Origin: Otatea glauca
Taxonomy: Eukaryota; Streptophyta; Magnoliopsida; Poales; Poaceae
DNA: 64,000 nt
NCBI GenBank assembly: GCA_036346275.1
Contig: CM070713.1
Span: 76,748,382-76,812,381, forward strand
Direction of reading: 5' to 3'
Within the stretch, counting starts at the first letter, position 1; each line of letters begins with the position of its first letter. The notes under the pieces were generated by a model. The model searched no databases and had not been told where the DNA came from. It saw only the letters and a program-made list of their open reading frames with translations. Positions 48,012-62,317 of the stretch are shown here, in pieces. The translations under genes and the position numbers were made by a program.

Positions 48012-49005
48012 AGTTCTGTTTGTTTCGATTTTTTCATTAACTTAAAAGCAAAAAAATCAAAACCGAAACAAACGACTGACTTTTAAGCCAAACTTAAAAA
48101 AAGCCAAAAGCTTCCATATAACTATAAGCCAAAAACAAGATGAAAGGTGTTTTTTTTTAGCTTTTTTGGGATGAAATCTCTTTACCACTGGAAGTCTCCA
48201 AAATTACCCACCAAATACCATCATATATAAACTCAAGAATCCTTCTCCTATCTCCACATCTTCTCTCGCTCCCCTGTGCTACATACCTTCTCCCTCCGCC
48301 GCTCCAATCTCTGCCGTCCTCGACCTCCTCCCTCCTCCATCGTCCTCAGCCTCCTTCCTCCTCCACCAACCCGGATTAAGTTAATAAATAATTATGCTCA
48401 GAATGAAGTTTGATCTGAAGATTAATCTATATTTTTTAATACGATATTCGGTGAAAAAAGTTTGAAACATTTGTATTAGATAAATCAGTACAAAAAAAGT
48501 CCTTACAACTTTAAAGGGTATTCCAAACTTTCTAGCAATAAACTACACTCAGGGTTTACAAAACCGAATTTCAAAAAATCGTTCGAAATTCGAAAACACC
48601 AAAAACCGCACGAAAACCGTTAGAAACGGAAGGGTTAATAAATAAAAAAATCGAAAACCGTTCAATTTCTACTCGATTTTTCACAAAAAACCAACCACCG
48701 ATTGAATGTTTAAATGGTTTTCGAGCGATTTTTAACGCATAAATTTTTTCAAAATTTTAATTTTTTTAAAAAAATAAATTAAAACGGTTTACCAAACGGT
48801 TTTGGATATCGAATCGCAACAGTACGCTCGAAAACCGCAGTTTTCGCCAGTTTTGTGAACCCTGGCTACACCATCCAACTCATCAAAAAGCTAGGATACC
48901 AAACAGCATATCTTGGCTTAAAAACAGGCAGCTTAAAAGCTCGTTAAACCAAAAAACTAGCTTTAAGCCAAAAGCCAAAAAACCTAAACCAAAACAAACA
49001 GGACC
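48012..49005. mobile_element. PIF/Harbinger-type MITE (TTA target site)
   Basis: The left end AGTTCTGTTTGTTTCG and the inverted right end GGTCCTGTTTGTTTTG are bounded by TTA at 48009-48011 and 49006-49008. Subterminal cttttaagc/gcttaaaag words are mirrored. The centre holds a C/T-rich stretch (48240-48370) and a nested hAT element. No transposase. Confidence 0.75.
48550..48864. mobile_element. nested hAT-like MITE
   Basis: It opens CAGGGTTTACAAAACCG and closes with CCAGTTTTGTGAACCCTG, the same ends as the 704-2160 element, with gaaaaccg words throughout. Flanks actacact and gctacacc match in 6 of 8 bases, an eroded 8-bp duplication. It inserted into the PIF/Harbinger element. Confidence 0.75.
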
Positions 49006-49483
49006 TTAGTACCTTGCCCGTTAGCAATACAACTTTTCCCAAGATTAGCAGTGCAGCTACGTACATTTCTAACACAATACGATCAATCGATCAGGCCTGG
49101 GGCAACCACGAAAAATTAAGATATCGTGAAACTAGTTCTCGTCAAGGCTCGCTTTGCAGATATCACCCATGAAGTAAGAGTTTCACAACCTTCCAAGCTG
49201 ATGATGGTTTCACCACCTAAAATAGCAGTAGAAGGGCGATCTACGAGACCTCCTCAGCTTCAAACCAGAGCAAGCATTCCATAGTCGTGAAAACGGGAGA
49301 CAAGGTAGTTTCAGCACATCATGCTCCTGGCTCCTGCCAAACATAACGGCGGTGCTCATATTGGCAGCCATTTCTGCTCCATTCTCAGCACAAGACAGTG
49401 CGATTCCATTCTCTTTTCAGCATATGACGGTGTGACAGCACTCGCTACATGGTGAGCTGAAGCTACTCAACGTTGGATCACAA

Positions 49484-52400
49484 TCACTCCATATCAGAAA
49501 TTTCATCCTCGTCCTCGTCCTCGTCAAGGATATAAACCAAAGCATTCCTCCGAGATGAAAAGACACAAGCAACTCCTCTTGAGGCTGCAAACAACATTCA
49601 GAAACAAAAAAAAAAACGAGCTCCAGCCATCAGACCCATCATTCATTATGTAAAATGCATAACAACAAAATTCCTGAGTAAACACTCAACGTACCACTGA
49701 CTGCCAGTGGAGCAGACACAGCGTGAGGTATGCTACGAACTTTTCCATAATCTGTGTCCAATTGGAGTTCCAGTGCCTACATATGTTCGTGGCAGGAAAT
49801 TAGCAATGCTATTACAATTTGCCAGTAGAAGCATGGTCAAGGTCAACAAGTAGGTTTCATATAATAACTAGATTTGGTGTGATAATGTGTGACCTTACTC
49901 ACATAATGAGTAAAAGAACAGAAAATAGGTTCTTGTCAACACACCAATTTGCAGATCCAGTTCAAAGTTGTTTATCTTGTTCCAATGATTAATTGATGTA
50001 ACTATTTTTTTAGTAATTTATCTCAGTAGGGTTCTCCCCTGCTGTTCTCATAAAAAAGATTCTTACCACCAGTTCTTGTAGACTGTAAATATTTGCAGGG
50101 AATGTTCTTGAGAGTGGCGCAAAAGAAAAGTTCTCTGTCTGCAGCATCACCATCCAAGATTTCCCAGGACTATCAGAACAGGACCTTTCACTAAGTAGTA
50201 AAACAACCTGGTTGTCCTGTGTGAATATCCGTTAATTTTGTAAGCAATGCCAAGTACTGTACAAAAAATGAAATACTGCCTCCATAGATGCAACAGGGGG
50301 TACCTTATAAAGAAACAGATCAACACACTCATATTCGTCGGGTATACGCAACAGAAAACCTGAAAGTGATGGCACGCTGAAGGTAGTACAAGAGTTACAG
50401 AAGCCCTTTATCACACCAATGCAATTTCTTAAATTTAAGGATCCATCTGGTATCTTGAAGCAAACGTAATCAGTCAAGTTATATGAAGACATGCTATGCT
50501 GCGAATCTTCAACCTGCTATTTTGAGTAACCAATTAAAATTATGAAGAGCAACAGATCATGCTATTAATGCAGTAGGCAGAAATCACCAAAGAGAACATG
50601 AACCTTATAGAATGATATTGATGTCGGAGTACAGGTTGATGACAAAGCAACTGACGATGTAACAGGATAAAGAGGAAGCAATCCTTGACAATGTATTTGT
50701 GAAGAAATAGTGGTGAATGGCATCAAGAAAGCCTCCTTCAGGCTGAAAAAGAAGAGATAAAATGGTAAGTGTAGCATAACACTGCTTAGCGAATGGAAAG
50801 GATCAGCAATGTTTAAGCAACAAGCAACAGATTGTTCTGTCTGTGAGAAATGAAAGCACAAAAACTTCACTGACAATACATTGAGTCGACTGTTTCCAAA
50901 TAACATAGTAAAAGGAATTAAGACAATCTCAAGCAATCTAGCATATATAATAGCAAAGAACTTCAAGTAATAAAATGACACCTTTCTTCCAGCTCATTAA
51001 ATTGTTTTACCAAACTCCTTTCCAAAAATTTGGTGTCCTTAAATCCTCCAAAAACTACTAGCTGCTCAACATGTCTTGTAGTATCCCTGAAAAAGCATGT
51101 TGAACACAGTTAATAAATGCAGCAACACCTTCACTGGCTTGGATTTAGGAAATGCTAAGAGCGCACATTCCAAAATCTTCAATGACTGGATTCAGTGAAC
51201 CAATGCAGTTTCTGCTTTCAAAAAGAAAAGGCAATGCAGTTTCCAACACCAAGGCACCTAGCATACAACAATCTGAAAAATATACATTTCAAAGTAGTTC
51301 CTGTGAGAGTCAACCAGTATCTATGAAGATTTCCATGGTACAATCCACTCATCTTGTCCAGATATAACCACGCACTTATGTTTATAGATGGGTGAAGAGC
51401 AACTTGAGAATAGGTACCATAAAGATTCGAATCTATACACACGGTATTAATAAAGAGTACAGACCAATCCATAAATAAGAAACAAAAATCAATAATTGGC
51501 AAGCTGCTTACAGATCACACTCAAATCTCTGATCTGAGTCAAGTAACTGTTTGATTGGATCCTTGTCAAGAAGAAACTTCAGAAAAATCACCACAAGTTC
51601 ACTACAAAAGATGATGCCCTGGTAATTAATAACAAATGTTGATTCATAACTTGAGATTAAGAGAATAATAATAAGAAAAAAACAAACCTGTTTGCTGGTG
51701 GAACTTGATCGGTTGGTTCACTTAATAATATCTTAACACACTTCAAAACCCAACTGAAGAAATTTTGAAACTGAAAAGTTGACAAATTAATGGAAGTTAC
51801 TACAGAATAAACCCCTAAAGGTATAGCATGATCACTAACCATAACTGCATATAGGAAACAATAGAGCATGGAAGCACATAATATTGCACAAACTCAATAT
51901 ATATCAAACAGTTTTGCCACTAACAAAAGCATGTCCAATACATAAATGCTAACCATAGATTCTCTTATTTTGAGTATGGATGAAAACATCACATATATTC
52001 CCTGTCAAAAAAAACATTACATTTAGGAAATTTTGGGAATATGATTGGCTGTTTAAACATTCAGGAACAAATTGGCACACACTTGCTGGAATGTTTGTTC
52101 AGTCTACACTGCCTACTACTGTAATAAACACAATAATTAAGACAAATCATTTTTGCATACACAGCCATACAAAAGGTTATGCCCACTTATCCAGGAAGGA
52201 GCTTCAATTTAAAAGGGCAAAAGGCCCAAGTTCATACAAAAGTTGAAAACACGGTAAGAACACATACAAAAAGAAAAAGGTGTACCAGATATAGAACGTT
52301 AGCCGCAACCCTTGAAAACCGCTCAACTTGCACAACTAGCATCCCTATCTTCTCAGTTACACCATCGATAAGCTTTTCATCTAACCCAATGTTCTGAAAT

Positions 52401-55400
52401 CGTGAACGCCATCTTGCAAGACCTCTTAGTTCTGCAAGTCTGAATGAAATAATTTCGACTGCAGGCTGTAAATAGAGAACATAAATAAGCAAGCCACTAT
52501 TTTCAAAATAGAAACTAGAAAAAGGTTACAAGTATGTAGAACACTGTGAATCTGGCCAATAGAGATGACCTTCAGTTAGAGAACCATATGCTTCAATCTT
52601 TATTTCCATGCAGAAAAACAATATTGTAATGTTAAAGCCTTAAAGGAAGATATATCTATGTTATTCAGAACCTTGAGGGAGAAAGCAAAAAATGGTATTA
52701 CTAAAATACTAATAACACTACCTGCTTTAAGTCACTTAACTAGTACAACACTAACAATATCACGAGACTTTACTTGTAGTAGCAGAATGATGTGAAGCTG
52801 TCCATAAACTCTATAGCATCCATTGAGAAGTCAACAAAAAACACAAACAACGGTATAGAAACATGTCGCTGTGGCGTCAATAGTAGTAGCTGACCTGAAG
52901 ATGCTCACTGACAACAACACGAAGTTCTCTTCCAGCACTGTCAACAGCCTTAGCTATCCTCTTGAGACCCTATCCACATATTAAATGACAAGTTTAGACA
53001 ATTTCTCTCAGAAAACAAGTTACGGAAGTTATGGTAGTAACAACAAATACCGCTTCACCAAGTGAGCTGACTAAAAATTGGTGAAGTGCTGGACTTGTAC
53101 GTGTCCCAAACAAAAGGCTCATAAACTCATCCTCGGAGCTAGATTCCATCCCTGTAAACAGTCAGAAACTTTCACCAATGGAGACAGAATAAAGGTACGA
53201 GTTTCTTGATTGTTATGGCTTTAAGAGAAATCAATCATACCATGGGCAACTATCAGAGAAGGCAAGGCACTAAATTTCTCATGAAATAAGTTCATAGCAC
53301 TTGACCATTGTTTGAACATCATAGATATGGAAGCGCGAACAACTTCAACCAGATCTTGAATACTTGACGCTTGCTGGGACACCTGATGTAGCTCATTTTT
53401 CCTTTACAGCATTTATTGGTGATAACACAAGCGGAATAAGAAAATCTTTATTTTACCAATTTTAGTAGGTACAGCAAAGCAGTTAATATCCTTGCAAACT
53501 TTAGTAGTGAAACATCACTTCTATGCTTAGAGGAACTAACAACAGCCCAAGATATTTGCACCTGACTATTGTAACATCCCATAAAATTCAAAAAAATGAA
53601 AAATGAAAAGTTTGAAATTAAAAAATGGAATTGAATAAAAGTTTTAATTGAAATCAAGATTTTGATTTTAAACAATATCTTTTCTTCATTTTCTTGCATT
53701 TTAATCTTAAAGAAAAGAAAGATTTCAATATTAAAATTATTTCTTTCAAAGCAAACAAACTATAAAAATGAATTTGAAATATGTTCTAAATTTGAATTTG
53801 AATTTTTCTGAATTTGCTATAATTATTGGTTTTTCTTGAGTTTTTGCATTAAAAGAAAAGTCAAATATGTTGAAATGGTAAAAGTAAAAAGGTAAAAACA
53901 TAAAATCAACAAAAAATTGCAAAACTCGTACTAAAATATCAGAGCACTCCAGAACCCTAATCATGTCAGTTGAGATATTCTGAACCATTAAAATATAAGA
54001 AAAGACAAATGTAATCATGAGATTGATATCAATCCAGATATTGTCAGATTTGTGTAGAAATCTCCAGGGCTTATCTGAAGCCAAGATTTTTACCATGCCG
54101 ACATCATATCCTTATCTACCTCTGGTAAAAAGATCAAAAATTAAAACTGGTATTTAAAGTTTTTAAAAATTCAAAAACAGAAAGTAAATAAAACTGAAAG
54201 TATCAATGTCAAAATTATTAAAATTTAATTATAAAAGGTAAAAATCTGAAAATTTTATAGAAGGTGTATGGTGCCAATTCAGATCCTCACAAAAAGTTTC
54301 ATAAAACAATAATCTCATCTTGATCCTCAATTAAATAGAAAACAGAATATGCAGAAATTCAAAAGTCTCATTGTCAGAATTTTAATAAAATTTATGCTAA
54401 GAGTCTTTATCTGAAAATTTTACTGGACTCTTATCTTTACCTTGCCGACCTAGATAAAAATTTTCAAAAACAAACCAGTTGGTTTGATAGCCTCAATCGT
54501 TGTGCTAAGTCGGTTCTGTCCAGGAGCTGTAAAAATCAGTTTGTACTGTGTCGCTTGCAAGCGGGCCCGGCGACCCAGCTGGCCCCTGCCGACTTGCCCC
54601 CGCACGTCAGCCAGTTCCCGTTTCTTCTTTCTTCTGCTCTCTCCCTCTCTGTTATCTCTCGCGCAGTCTGAATCCAGCGAGAAACCGCCTCAAATCTTGT
54701 CGCTTCCCGCCGCAATCTTCGTTGCTCGAGGTGCCAACTTGCCTCTCCTGTCACGGCTGTCATTGCTTCTTGATTCGCGCGCTCTCTCAGCCAAGAAGGC
54801 TCGCGCATCAACTCAACAGAGCCGCCGCTTATAGTCTGCGTTCAAGCACCGCCTTACCTCTTCTATATAAGCCACCGTAGCTCTTCGTTAGTATTCACGT
54901 TTTCCTGAAGCCGTGACCAAAAGCTTCTCTCCCTCCCGCATTTTCTTCCTCATTTCCATCCGCATACCACCACGGCAAAAACAACTGCTCACTTCTCCCT
55001 TAAACCACCAAAGTCCAATAACCCGCACATAAAGCATCCTCAATACGTCTATAATAGGATCCCTCACCAAATTTCGGTGTTGATTGCTCAAATCATTGCC
55101 GCCACAGACCCCTTTTCTTCTCCGAGGCCGGCGACAGGTGAGACCCCTCCCCGGTAACTCTTTCTCTTGGCCAAACCTCAAAATGAGTTCCTTAACATCA
55201 TTTGATGCTAACCTGGGTGATAATGAGTAGAGAAATTCACTGCTTTTGCCTCGCCGCTTGCCGGCCGTGGACAATGACACTGGCTCTCGGTGGCGACCCA
55301 CCTCTTGGCCATCTCCGGCCACCGCGGTACCACCCCCGTGTGCGCGCAAGTATGCTAAAGCTCATGGTGGAACCCATCCCATCCCCCATTTGTGATTTGC

Positions 55401-58400
55401 CGCCGTGAGCCGACACCGCCTCCTCGCTTCGGTCGCCGATGCAGCGTGAGCCCACTTGACAATCAGACGACGCTGCGTCATACATCGCGCATGCAGACCA
55501 CTTGTCGACCACGGCCGCGGCGCGTACTCTCCGCGCCTATGCACCCACGAATGGTCGACCACCACGACTGCGCGATTCATGGGCCCACACGTCGGTCGCG
55601 TGCGCGACTGACCTCTCCTCGCCAATGGGCCCCACTGTCGATTACCTCGACCAGTGCAGTCCAAAAATGGAATGCGTGTTTTGAACGCGAAAGCGTACTT
55701 TCCATTTCTGGCAAATTTTCTATATTTTCCAAAACCCTAGTGCATTCAAATGAGTATAACTTTTGAACCATAAGACCAAATGAACTGAAATAAATTTCTG
55801 AATTCACGATAAATCATGTAGATTCAGAATATGCAAAAATATTTTGAAAATGAACCCTGTTTAAACTTTGAATTCAAATTTAAAGAAAGAGGTTAGAAAT
55901 ATGCTATGTATAGAATTTTTGCAAATAAACTCCAATTTGAATGAAACAAATTTTGTTAGACTTCTTGTATCCTTAGGAACCTGAATATGCAAAAACATTT
56001 AGGGTTCACTATGGAAAATATTTAAGTTATATCATGTGGCAATTAATAGTTCAATATTAATTCAAATAATTTTTGCTTCTTGAATCTGATATTACAAGTA
56101 AAAGAGCATATAAAATCATAAGCAACGTAATACTGAAACCATCCCCGTATTATGTAATTGCTTTTATTTGGTTCTTCCATCTGATTTCTTTTTACCCTAT
56201 TGAAATTTATTATTTGTTGTGTTATTGTTGAACGACGTGTAGAACCCGAGGAATCCAAAGTAGTCGTCGACGAACAAGAGTTCGACTTCGAGAATAATCA
56301 ACAAGGCAAGCACCCCCTTTGATCATGTTGATCCCAGTTTTGCAAATGTTTTCATTAAATGCTTTACTTGCATGCGTATATTCATTAAACTCTGCTATAT
56401 TGTGGGTAATGGTAGCTATAACCGTAGACACCTGGAATTTCCTTGATAAGTATGGTTTTGTGAACCTTGATAACCCTAGAATAAGGTAGACAATATCTAA
56501 TGTCATCATGGGATTCCTCACACTTGGTAGACATGCTTAGCAAACTTTAAAAATTCAATATGGTTAAAAATGTTGGATGTGACAAAATGTTGGGTAAAAC
56601 CTTTCCTTATGGTTGGTATTTTGATTGAAAATGAAAATAAAACTATGGTATTGATGCGGGCAATTATTAGCAATAGCCGGAGGTGCATGAACTTGCACGT
56701 AGTGTAGAGAGAGATTATTGCCCGTGTCGGATTAAGGACCGAACTATGGGTTGTTTTCAGGCCAAGAAATGCATACAACCACAAGTGATGGTATGGTACA
56801 GCCTTAACCTATTAAGTTACTTAAAACTAGCTTTGCTCATTGGTAAGCCAGAGTAGTACAAGCTTCTTCAGTGACTGGTTGCTCAGAGGGGCGCCCACAC
56901 CGAGGTGTTGGGAGTCACGTTTGCTGATACAACGGTGTACGTCATACTATGGATATGCTTAATCATTTACTGTACAGTGACTGTACGAACATTTACACCA
57001 TAGTATGAGTTTAACGTCATTAGGCTGGTGCAAAGTTAGAGTTAAGTAATGTAACAGTTATGTTATGATCTCCTTGCCGACACACCAAAGGAAGTGTGTT
57101 ACTGGCCTGGCAAAAGAGGTTGATCAATTCTTGTGGGTAAAGCTGTACACCTCTGCAAAGTGTAAAACTAATCGATTAGCCGCGCCCGTGGCTATAGGCA
57201 CTTGGTAAAGTCATCACATAGCTAGATGTTTTTATTTTCATAAAACTCTGGATTCTACTATGTGTTGGTGGAAGATGGTTCGTGGATATGGTCATGATAC
57301 CTAAGTTCGTGATTTTACTTATTCGTACTTTACATACTGTTATTTTACTTATTAAGTCTGCTTTTACTTAAATTCCGTTTGCAATCTACTATTCAGTATT
57401 TACATTTCAAATTTAGCTTTATGCAAATTAACCGTAGAAACCTTTCCTTTGAAATGGCCTGCATGTATTATAGGATTTGCAAAAGTCTTGCGAGTACGTA
57501 AGTACTCAACTTGCCTTTGTTGATATTTTTAAGTGAATATTCATAATATCCCGACGACACACACTTCGATGCAGGATTCAGGAATGTAAACGATGAATTT
57601 TACTAGGGTTTTACCTTGTTAATTGCCTGTGGGGGTATTGGGTTAAAAAGGCATACTACAAGATGTTTGTCTCCACCGCAGTATTTTACTTTTGGTATTA
57701 TAAGAATACTATGTAACTCTACTTCCGCTGTGTAATAAAATCTTATGTATGGTTGTGATATCAATTTTTGATTGTGCGTACTAGCCACTGATTATGGGAT
57801 TAGTACTATATGCACATGGTACCTATTATTGATATTTATTATCAAAAATGGGGGCCTTAAAACTATAAAACAGAATTATAGTTTTAAAAAATAGTGAATG
57901 AACCCATCAGAGTTCAGTCACTTCAGGTTTCAGGGAAAGGGTTATTCTAGCACTTTACGTGGATCTCAAAATATATGTTTGAAGTTGCCATACAACACCA
58001 CAATAAGATAATGGTTTCTGAACAAGGACGGAAGTTAGTAAAAGAAAATGAAACTGGCATATCATTACCTGTTGAAAAAGATAGAAGTATCCAGGTGCAG
58101 ACAATGTAACCCAACAGAATTGTCGTTACTGTGAGAAAGGTTGTTGGTATCAATCAGATTTCCGGAGCACAGGAGAACCAATTGATGGAGGTTTCTTGAT
58201 AGAGAGACCTGATATAAAGAACAATGAGTGCTCAGAATTTCATATCCAGCAGATTAACATGTTCATAGGAAATGAAGATTTAATGACCTTGCTTATGGAA
58301 GCATCCTGGAGTTGGTAACTAGTTCTTTTTCCAGAGGATTGAACATGTATTGGAACCTTATTTATGTTCTGAAATGTAAAAGATAAAAAACTAATGACTC

Positions 58401-61400
58401 ATGGAACAATGATCTGAATAAAAGAACTAAGGTATTCATTAAAGCTTATAAACACAAAAAATTTAGGCAACAATTGCACAAATGTCCATAGACTCAATCC
58501 TTACGATTACATGAAAAATCAAGGAAAATTGCCTAAAAAAAAGGAGTGAAGCTTCACTACTCCAAACCAGATTACTTCACCTGTTTGTGTGCACATAGAA
58601 AAACAAGAAGAATCATATATAATCAGACAATGCCAATAGAGGAAAAGGATATGTTGTCATCGGCAAATTGACAACAATCAAGGGCATTCCCAGCATTTTG
58701 CTCCAATGATTTCAAAGTTTCGGCATGACAATATCTATTAAGCAACCTTAACAAACTATTTCTTAATGCAATATCTATTAACTGCCTTTTTGATAGCATG
58801 ACAATACCGTCTGCTTTTTTTTTGGAAAGAACGGCAGGAGCTCTGCATGAATACCGTCTGCTTAACATAGTAATTTTTTGTAACTGTTTTGCCGCCACAG
58901 CATATGATGCACTAACCATTAAGAATTAATGCACAATAAAATAAAATGTAGTTGTGTAAGTTATTAGTTATGTAAACAGACTGACAGAAGAACTGTTTCA
59001 GAATATCATATTTCCAGGTAGGGTTGCAAGTATTTGCTGTGGAACCAACAAAAGGGCATTCATGATAACAACCTTCAAAATCAAAAGAAAGCATGCAAAA
59101 CTGATGAACTTCTATTGAATTCAAATGTAGAGGGGCACTCGATTATTGTATATACTCACTATCTTTCCAACTGGAAATATTCCAAAAACACTGAAGCAAA
59201 TGCAACCATCTTTATCACCACTGCACAGAATATTAAAACATTGACAGGAAGCACTTGAAAATTCCTGAATGGCTTCTTCATTCTCATCCGCAAGACCAGT
59301 ATCTCCAGAATTTAGCCCACCAATCCTAGGCATCACAGGAGCAGGAGGAAAGAAACGCGTTGTGCGGTCTTCATACGATAATAGGTCATCCTTGTCAGTC
59401 TGCAGTAATTAGCAGAGGACTCCAGTAATGAACTTTTTTCAGTGAAACCCTAAACTCATGTATTGTTCTAAAAAAAAGATTGGTGCATGAATTGACCTGG
59501 CAGTTGCAAGCATTACTGAATAATGTTTTAAATGGGAGGATGTTATATATTTATATTACAACAAGATATTACATTATTACATAAATATCTAGAGTGCATA
59601 TAGTTAATGTTTTTAAAAGATGAAAAGGAAATAGTATACCCTTGATAGTGGTTCATCTTCCGCCCAATTCAAACATACAATGGCAACATCGTGGAATTTT
59701 ATACTTCTTAACATCTTCCCATTCTGCAATCAGCACTCGCTTCAGTTATACAAGTGGATTGTGATAACATGCAAGATTTTTTGGATTTTCAAGAGTAATT
59801 AAAAATGTGAAACTCGACAAAAGTCAAGGCACAAAATAGGTTTTGTACTTACATTAAAGCTACTAGGGAGTATATAAAGAGTTATAACAACTCTCAGGAA
59901 ATAATAAAATAAAATATTTGATATCACAAATTCAATTACAATGAATTTGCAATAGCTTGCAAATTAGAAATGGTGCTCAACAGAAAAGGAAGCAATTGGA
60001 AATGTGCCCTGTGTCTGGTTCTAGTCTCAATTGACCACTTCTATCTATAAATGTGGACAGAAAAGGAAGCAATTGGAAATTTTTTTCCTAGAATTTTTAG
60101 CCTATCACAAGAAAAATAGGCACTTATCGATGATCAAACAAAATAGTTAAATATGTGTCCTTTCTTTTAGAAGTTAATTGATCTCTTAAACAAACAGTTT
60201 GATAAAAATTATACAAATAGATGGACACCAAAATGTACCTCGACTAAAGGGCTATGAGCACTAAGAAACTAGTAAATATACCAGCCTATAATTATCGTTG
60301 ACATCGATGGTTCCATCCAACAAGTCCATAGGGAAAGATTCTTTAGAGGCAGACTGTAACTAACATATAACTAACATATAGAAAGTGGCTGGTGAGCTGA
60401 GGGCAGACAAGCTTCAGCTGAGCATGAAAGTGACTGAGAGAGCGTAGTGAGGAACAGGAGAATTATGTTTCATTTTCAGGGAAAAAAGAATGAGAAGTTT
60501 CTTATACTGAAAGTAAGGTCTTTAGGGTACATATAGACTTATAGTCTTAAAGAGTATAGAGAAATAAACACTGAAGCATTAGCTGCCCCAAGGTACGTGG
60601 CCAGGTGATACTGCTGTTGGCAAACATAGTCAGTATTAATGACATACGTTACTTTTTAAGGAGAATTTTCACATGCATCTATTTATGCACATAGTTGGGC
60701 CAGAGATCCTTGGAGCCTGTGCCCCCAATGGTATCTTAATAGTTCCAGTCATAAAGGCCAGTAAGGATGAAGGTCAAAATGCGAACTGAGCCATTAGCAA
60801 AGTATAAAGAGATGTGAGTCAAAATCAGGTTTCTATAAAGTATGAACGAGTGTCCAACAACAACAAAAAGGCATTAATAATTTATACTCGTCAGTATCAA
60901 CATACACACCTCAACATCATGCAAAAGAACCAAACCATCTTCTGTACCAAGTGCTACTATTTTACCATCAGGGCTCCAGCAAATAGATGTGATGTGCTTC
61001 TCTGGAAAATAACAAACATTTTAGTACTCACTACCTTTTCTTAACTTCAAAAAACTAAACAGACATAATTAGTTTAAGTACTAAAATATATACATTAAGG
61101 GTGCATTAAGACTGTAAATATGTCTTTAATTATCGAAAAGGCAAGGTGCATATGGCGCCTGCTTCTTTGAACATGCAAAACAAAGGGAAGTGCCAGTAAC
61201 TATTTTTTTCCTAAGAATCAATATGATCATAAATTGTTTTGTCAGCAATTAAAAAATAAACAAAAACTATTTCTTTTTTTTGCTTTTGAGCACCAAGGGG
61301 CAAGAGGGTAACAACCAGGGGATATAGTCCATAGCCTTTGCCAATTGAAACGATGGAGGAGAATTTTGGAGTCATCAGTAACCATAGCAAGCAGATCCTT

Positions 61401-62166
61401 CTCTGGATTCCACTCTGCCATTTTTATCTAAAAATAATGAAACATGGGCAAGTTAATGGCTAATGGATCATATTAGCATAAATTAAGAAATAAAAAATAA
61501 TGGACAAAAGAATTCGACTGCGCTCGATTCTGAAATGCAGAAATATACATAAAGAGGTGAAAAGCGAAATTCAGCAGCAACAAAAGTCTGATCTGCACGC
61601 TTACTATCTACTTCGCTATTGCACAAGGAGAGTTGATACTGAATAGGATAAAGAAGAGAAATCGGATGGATCAAACATGACCAAGGGCCGAAAAATGGAA
61701 TCACTGGAAGCAAGTGCCGAAGCTGAAATCATTAAACAGGGTGGTGTTTGTCGCCCCATATTACTAAAATGGCACAGTACCGAATCATGTTGAGGTCAGA
61801 TGGATCAATTCCCCGCTAATTCAAATCTCAACCGCGCGCACTGACAATATGAAACTACTAGGTCGCGATCCAACCCTACTAGGAATTTCAACAAACAGTT
61901 GGCACGCAGGCAGGGGACGGCGACCCTTGGACCCGCCCGATTCGCCATGCCCCCTCGCGAGTAGAACTTTGCATCGGACCAAAGCGCCCGGCGTGCTAAG
62001 TAGCAGATTCAACAGAGAAACTGGCTCGATTGGTCAGGCATCAAAACGAGCACGCGCCCGCTGGGAGAAGGACCAGAGATGAGACCTGGAAGGGGATGGG
62101 CTTGTCGAACTGGAGCTGGAACGGCGTGGCCGCCGCCGCCGCCTCCTCCATCTGCTCCTCCGCCAT
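49484..62166 (-). CDS. APC4: anaphase-promoting complex subunit 4
   Basis: Exons in order: 62166-62086, 61427-61316, 61001-60910, 59723-59640, 59399-59160, 58368-58288, 58208-58069, 53401-53241, 53151-53051, 52969-52895, 52465-52286, 51770-51688, 51601-51512, 51086-50982, 50742-50604, 50513-50304, 50216-50067, 49776-49695, 49584-49484. They total 2307 bp and 768 residues, all in frame, usual for plant APC4. The start MAEEQMEEAA is followed by FDKPIPFQIKMAEWNPEKDL, the family's N-terminal WD40 entry. Further WD repeats include HITSICWSPDGKIVALGTED. The middle holds the helical APC4 domain (QVSQQASSIQDLVEV, EIISFRLAELRGLARWRSRF). The tail is acidic, DEDEDEDEISDME. APC4 is a platform subunit of the APC/C ubiquitin ligase in the nucleus, which drives mitotic exit; that role is from family knowledge. 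Intron 7 is 4.7 kb because of a 4.3-kb insertion. Confidence 0.94.
53570..57861. mobile_element. 4.3-kb insertion in APC4 intron 7
   Basis: The sequence starts TGTAACATCCC at 53570 and ends GGGGCCTTAAA at 57861. It is flanked by actat on both sides (53565-53569 and 57862-57866), a 5-bp direct duplication. The interior has AT-rich parts around a GC-rich block at 54480-55690 that is open in several frames but shows no domain I know. It later has gcgagtacgtaagtact near 57490. A TGTAACA start and 5-bp duplication suggest an LTR-type or large non-coding retroelement derivative, but the right end is not CA, so the class is open. The coding exons on both sides still join in frame across it. Confidence 0.55.
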
Positions 62167-62317
62167 GCTTGGTGAGGCAGGTGGGATTTCGATTTTAGTG
62201 AAGCATTTTTTGGACGGGCAGGCGGGAAGGAGAAGTGTCAGAAAGAATGGCAACCACGCCTGCGAGCGGCGACTCGCGAGGCGAGACGCCGGATGAAAAG
62301 CACCGAACGGTTTGGAC
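62167..62317 (-). promoter_or_regulatory. APC4 5' UTR / core promoter
   Basis: About 150 bp of moderately GC-rich sequence between the ATG and a hAT element. The transcription start is probably here or within the element. No clear TATA. Confidence 0.35.

Noticed and set aside
54484..55766. GC-rich frames inside APC4 intron 7 as a host gene
   Set aside because: No domain, no consistent frame, and bounded by a transposon-like insertion with a 5-bp duplication.
58623..59124. Minus-strand frames of 70-98 codons between APC4 exons 5 and 6
   Set aside because: They do not match APC4. The true exon 6 at 58288-58368 joins exon 5 in frame without them.
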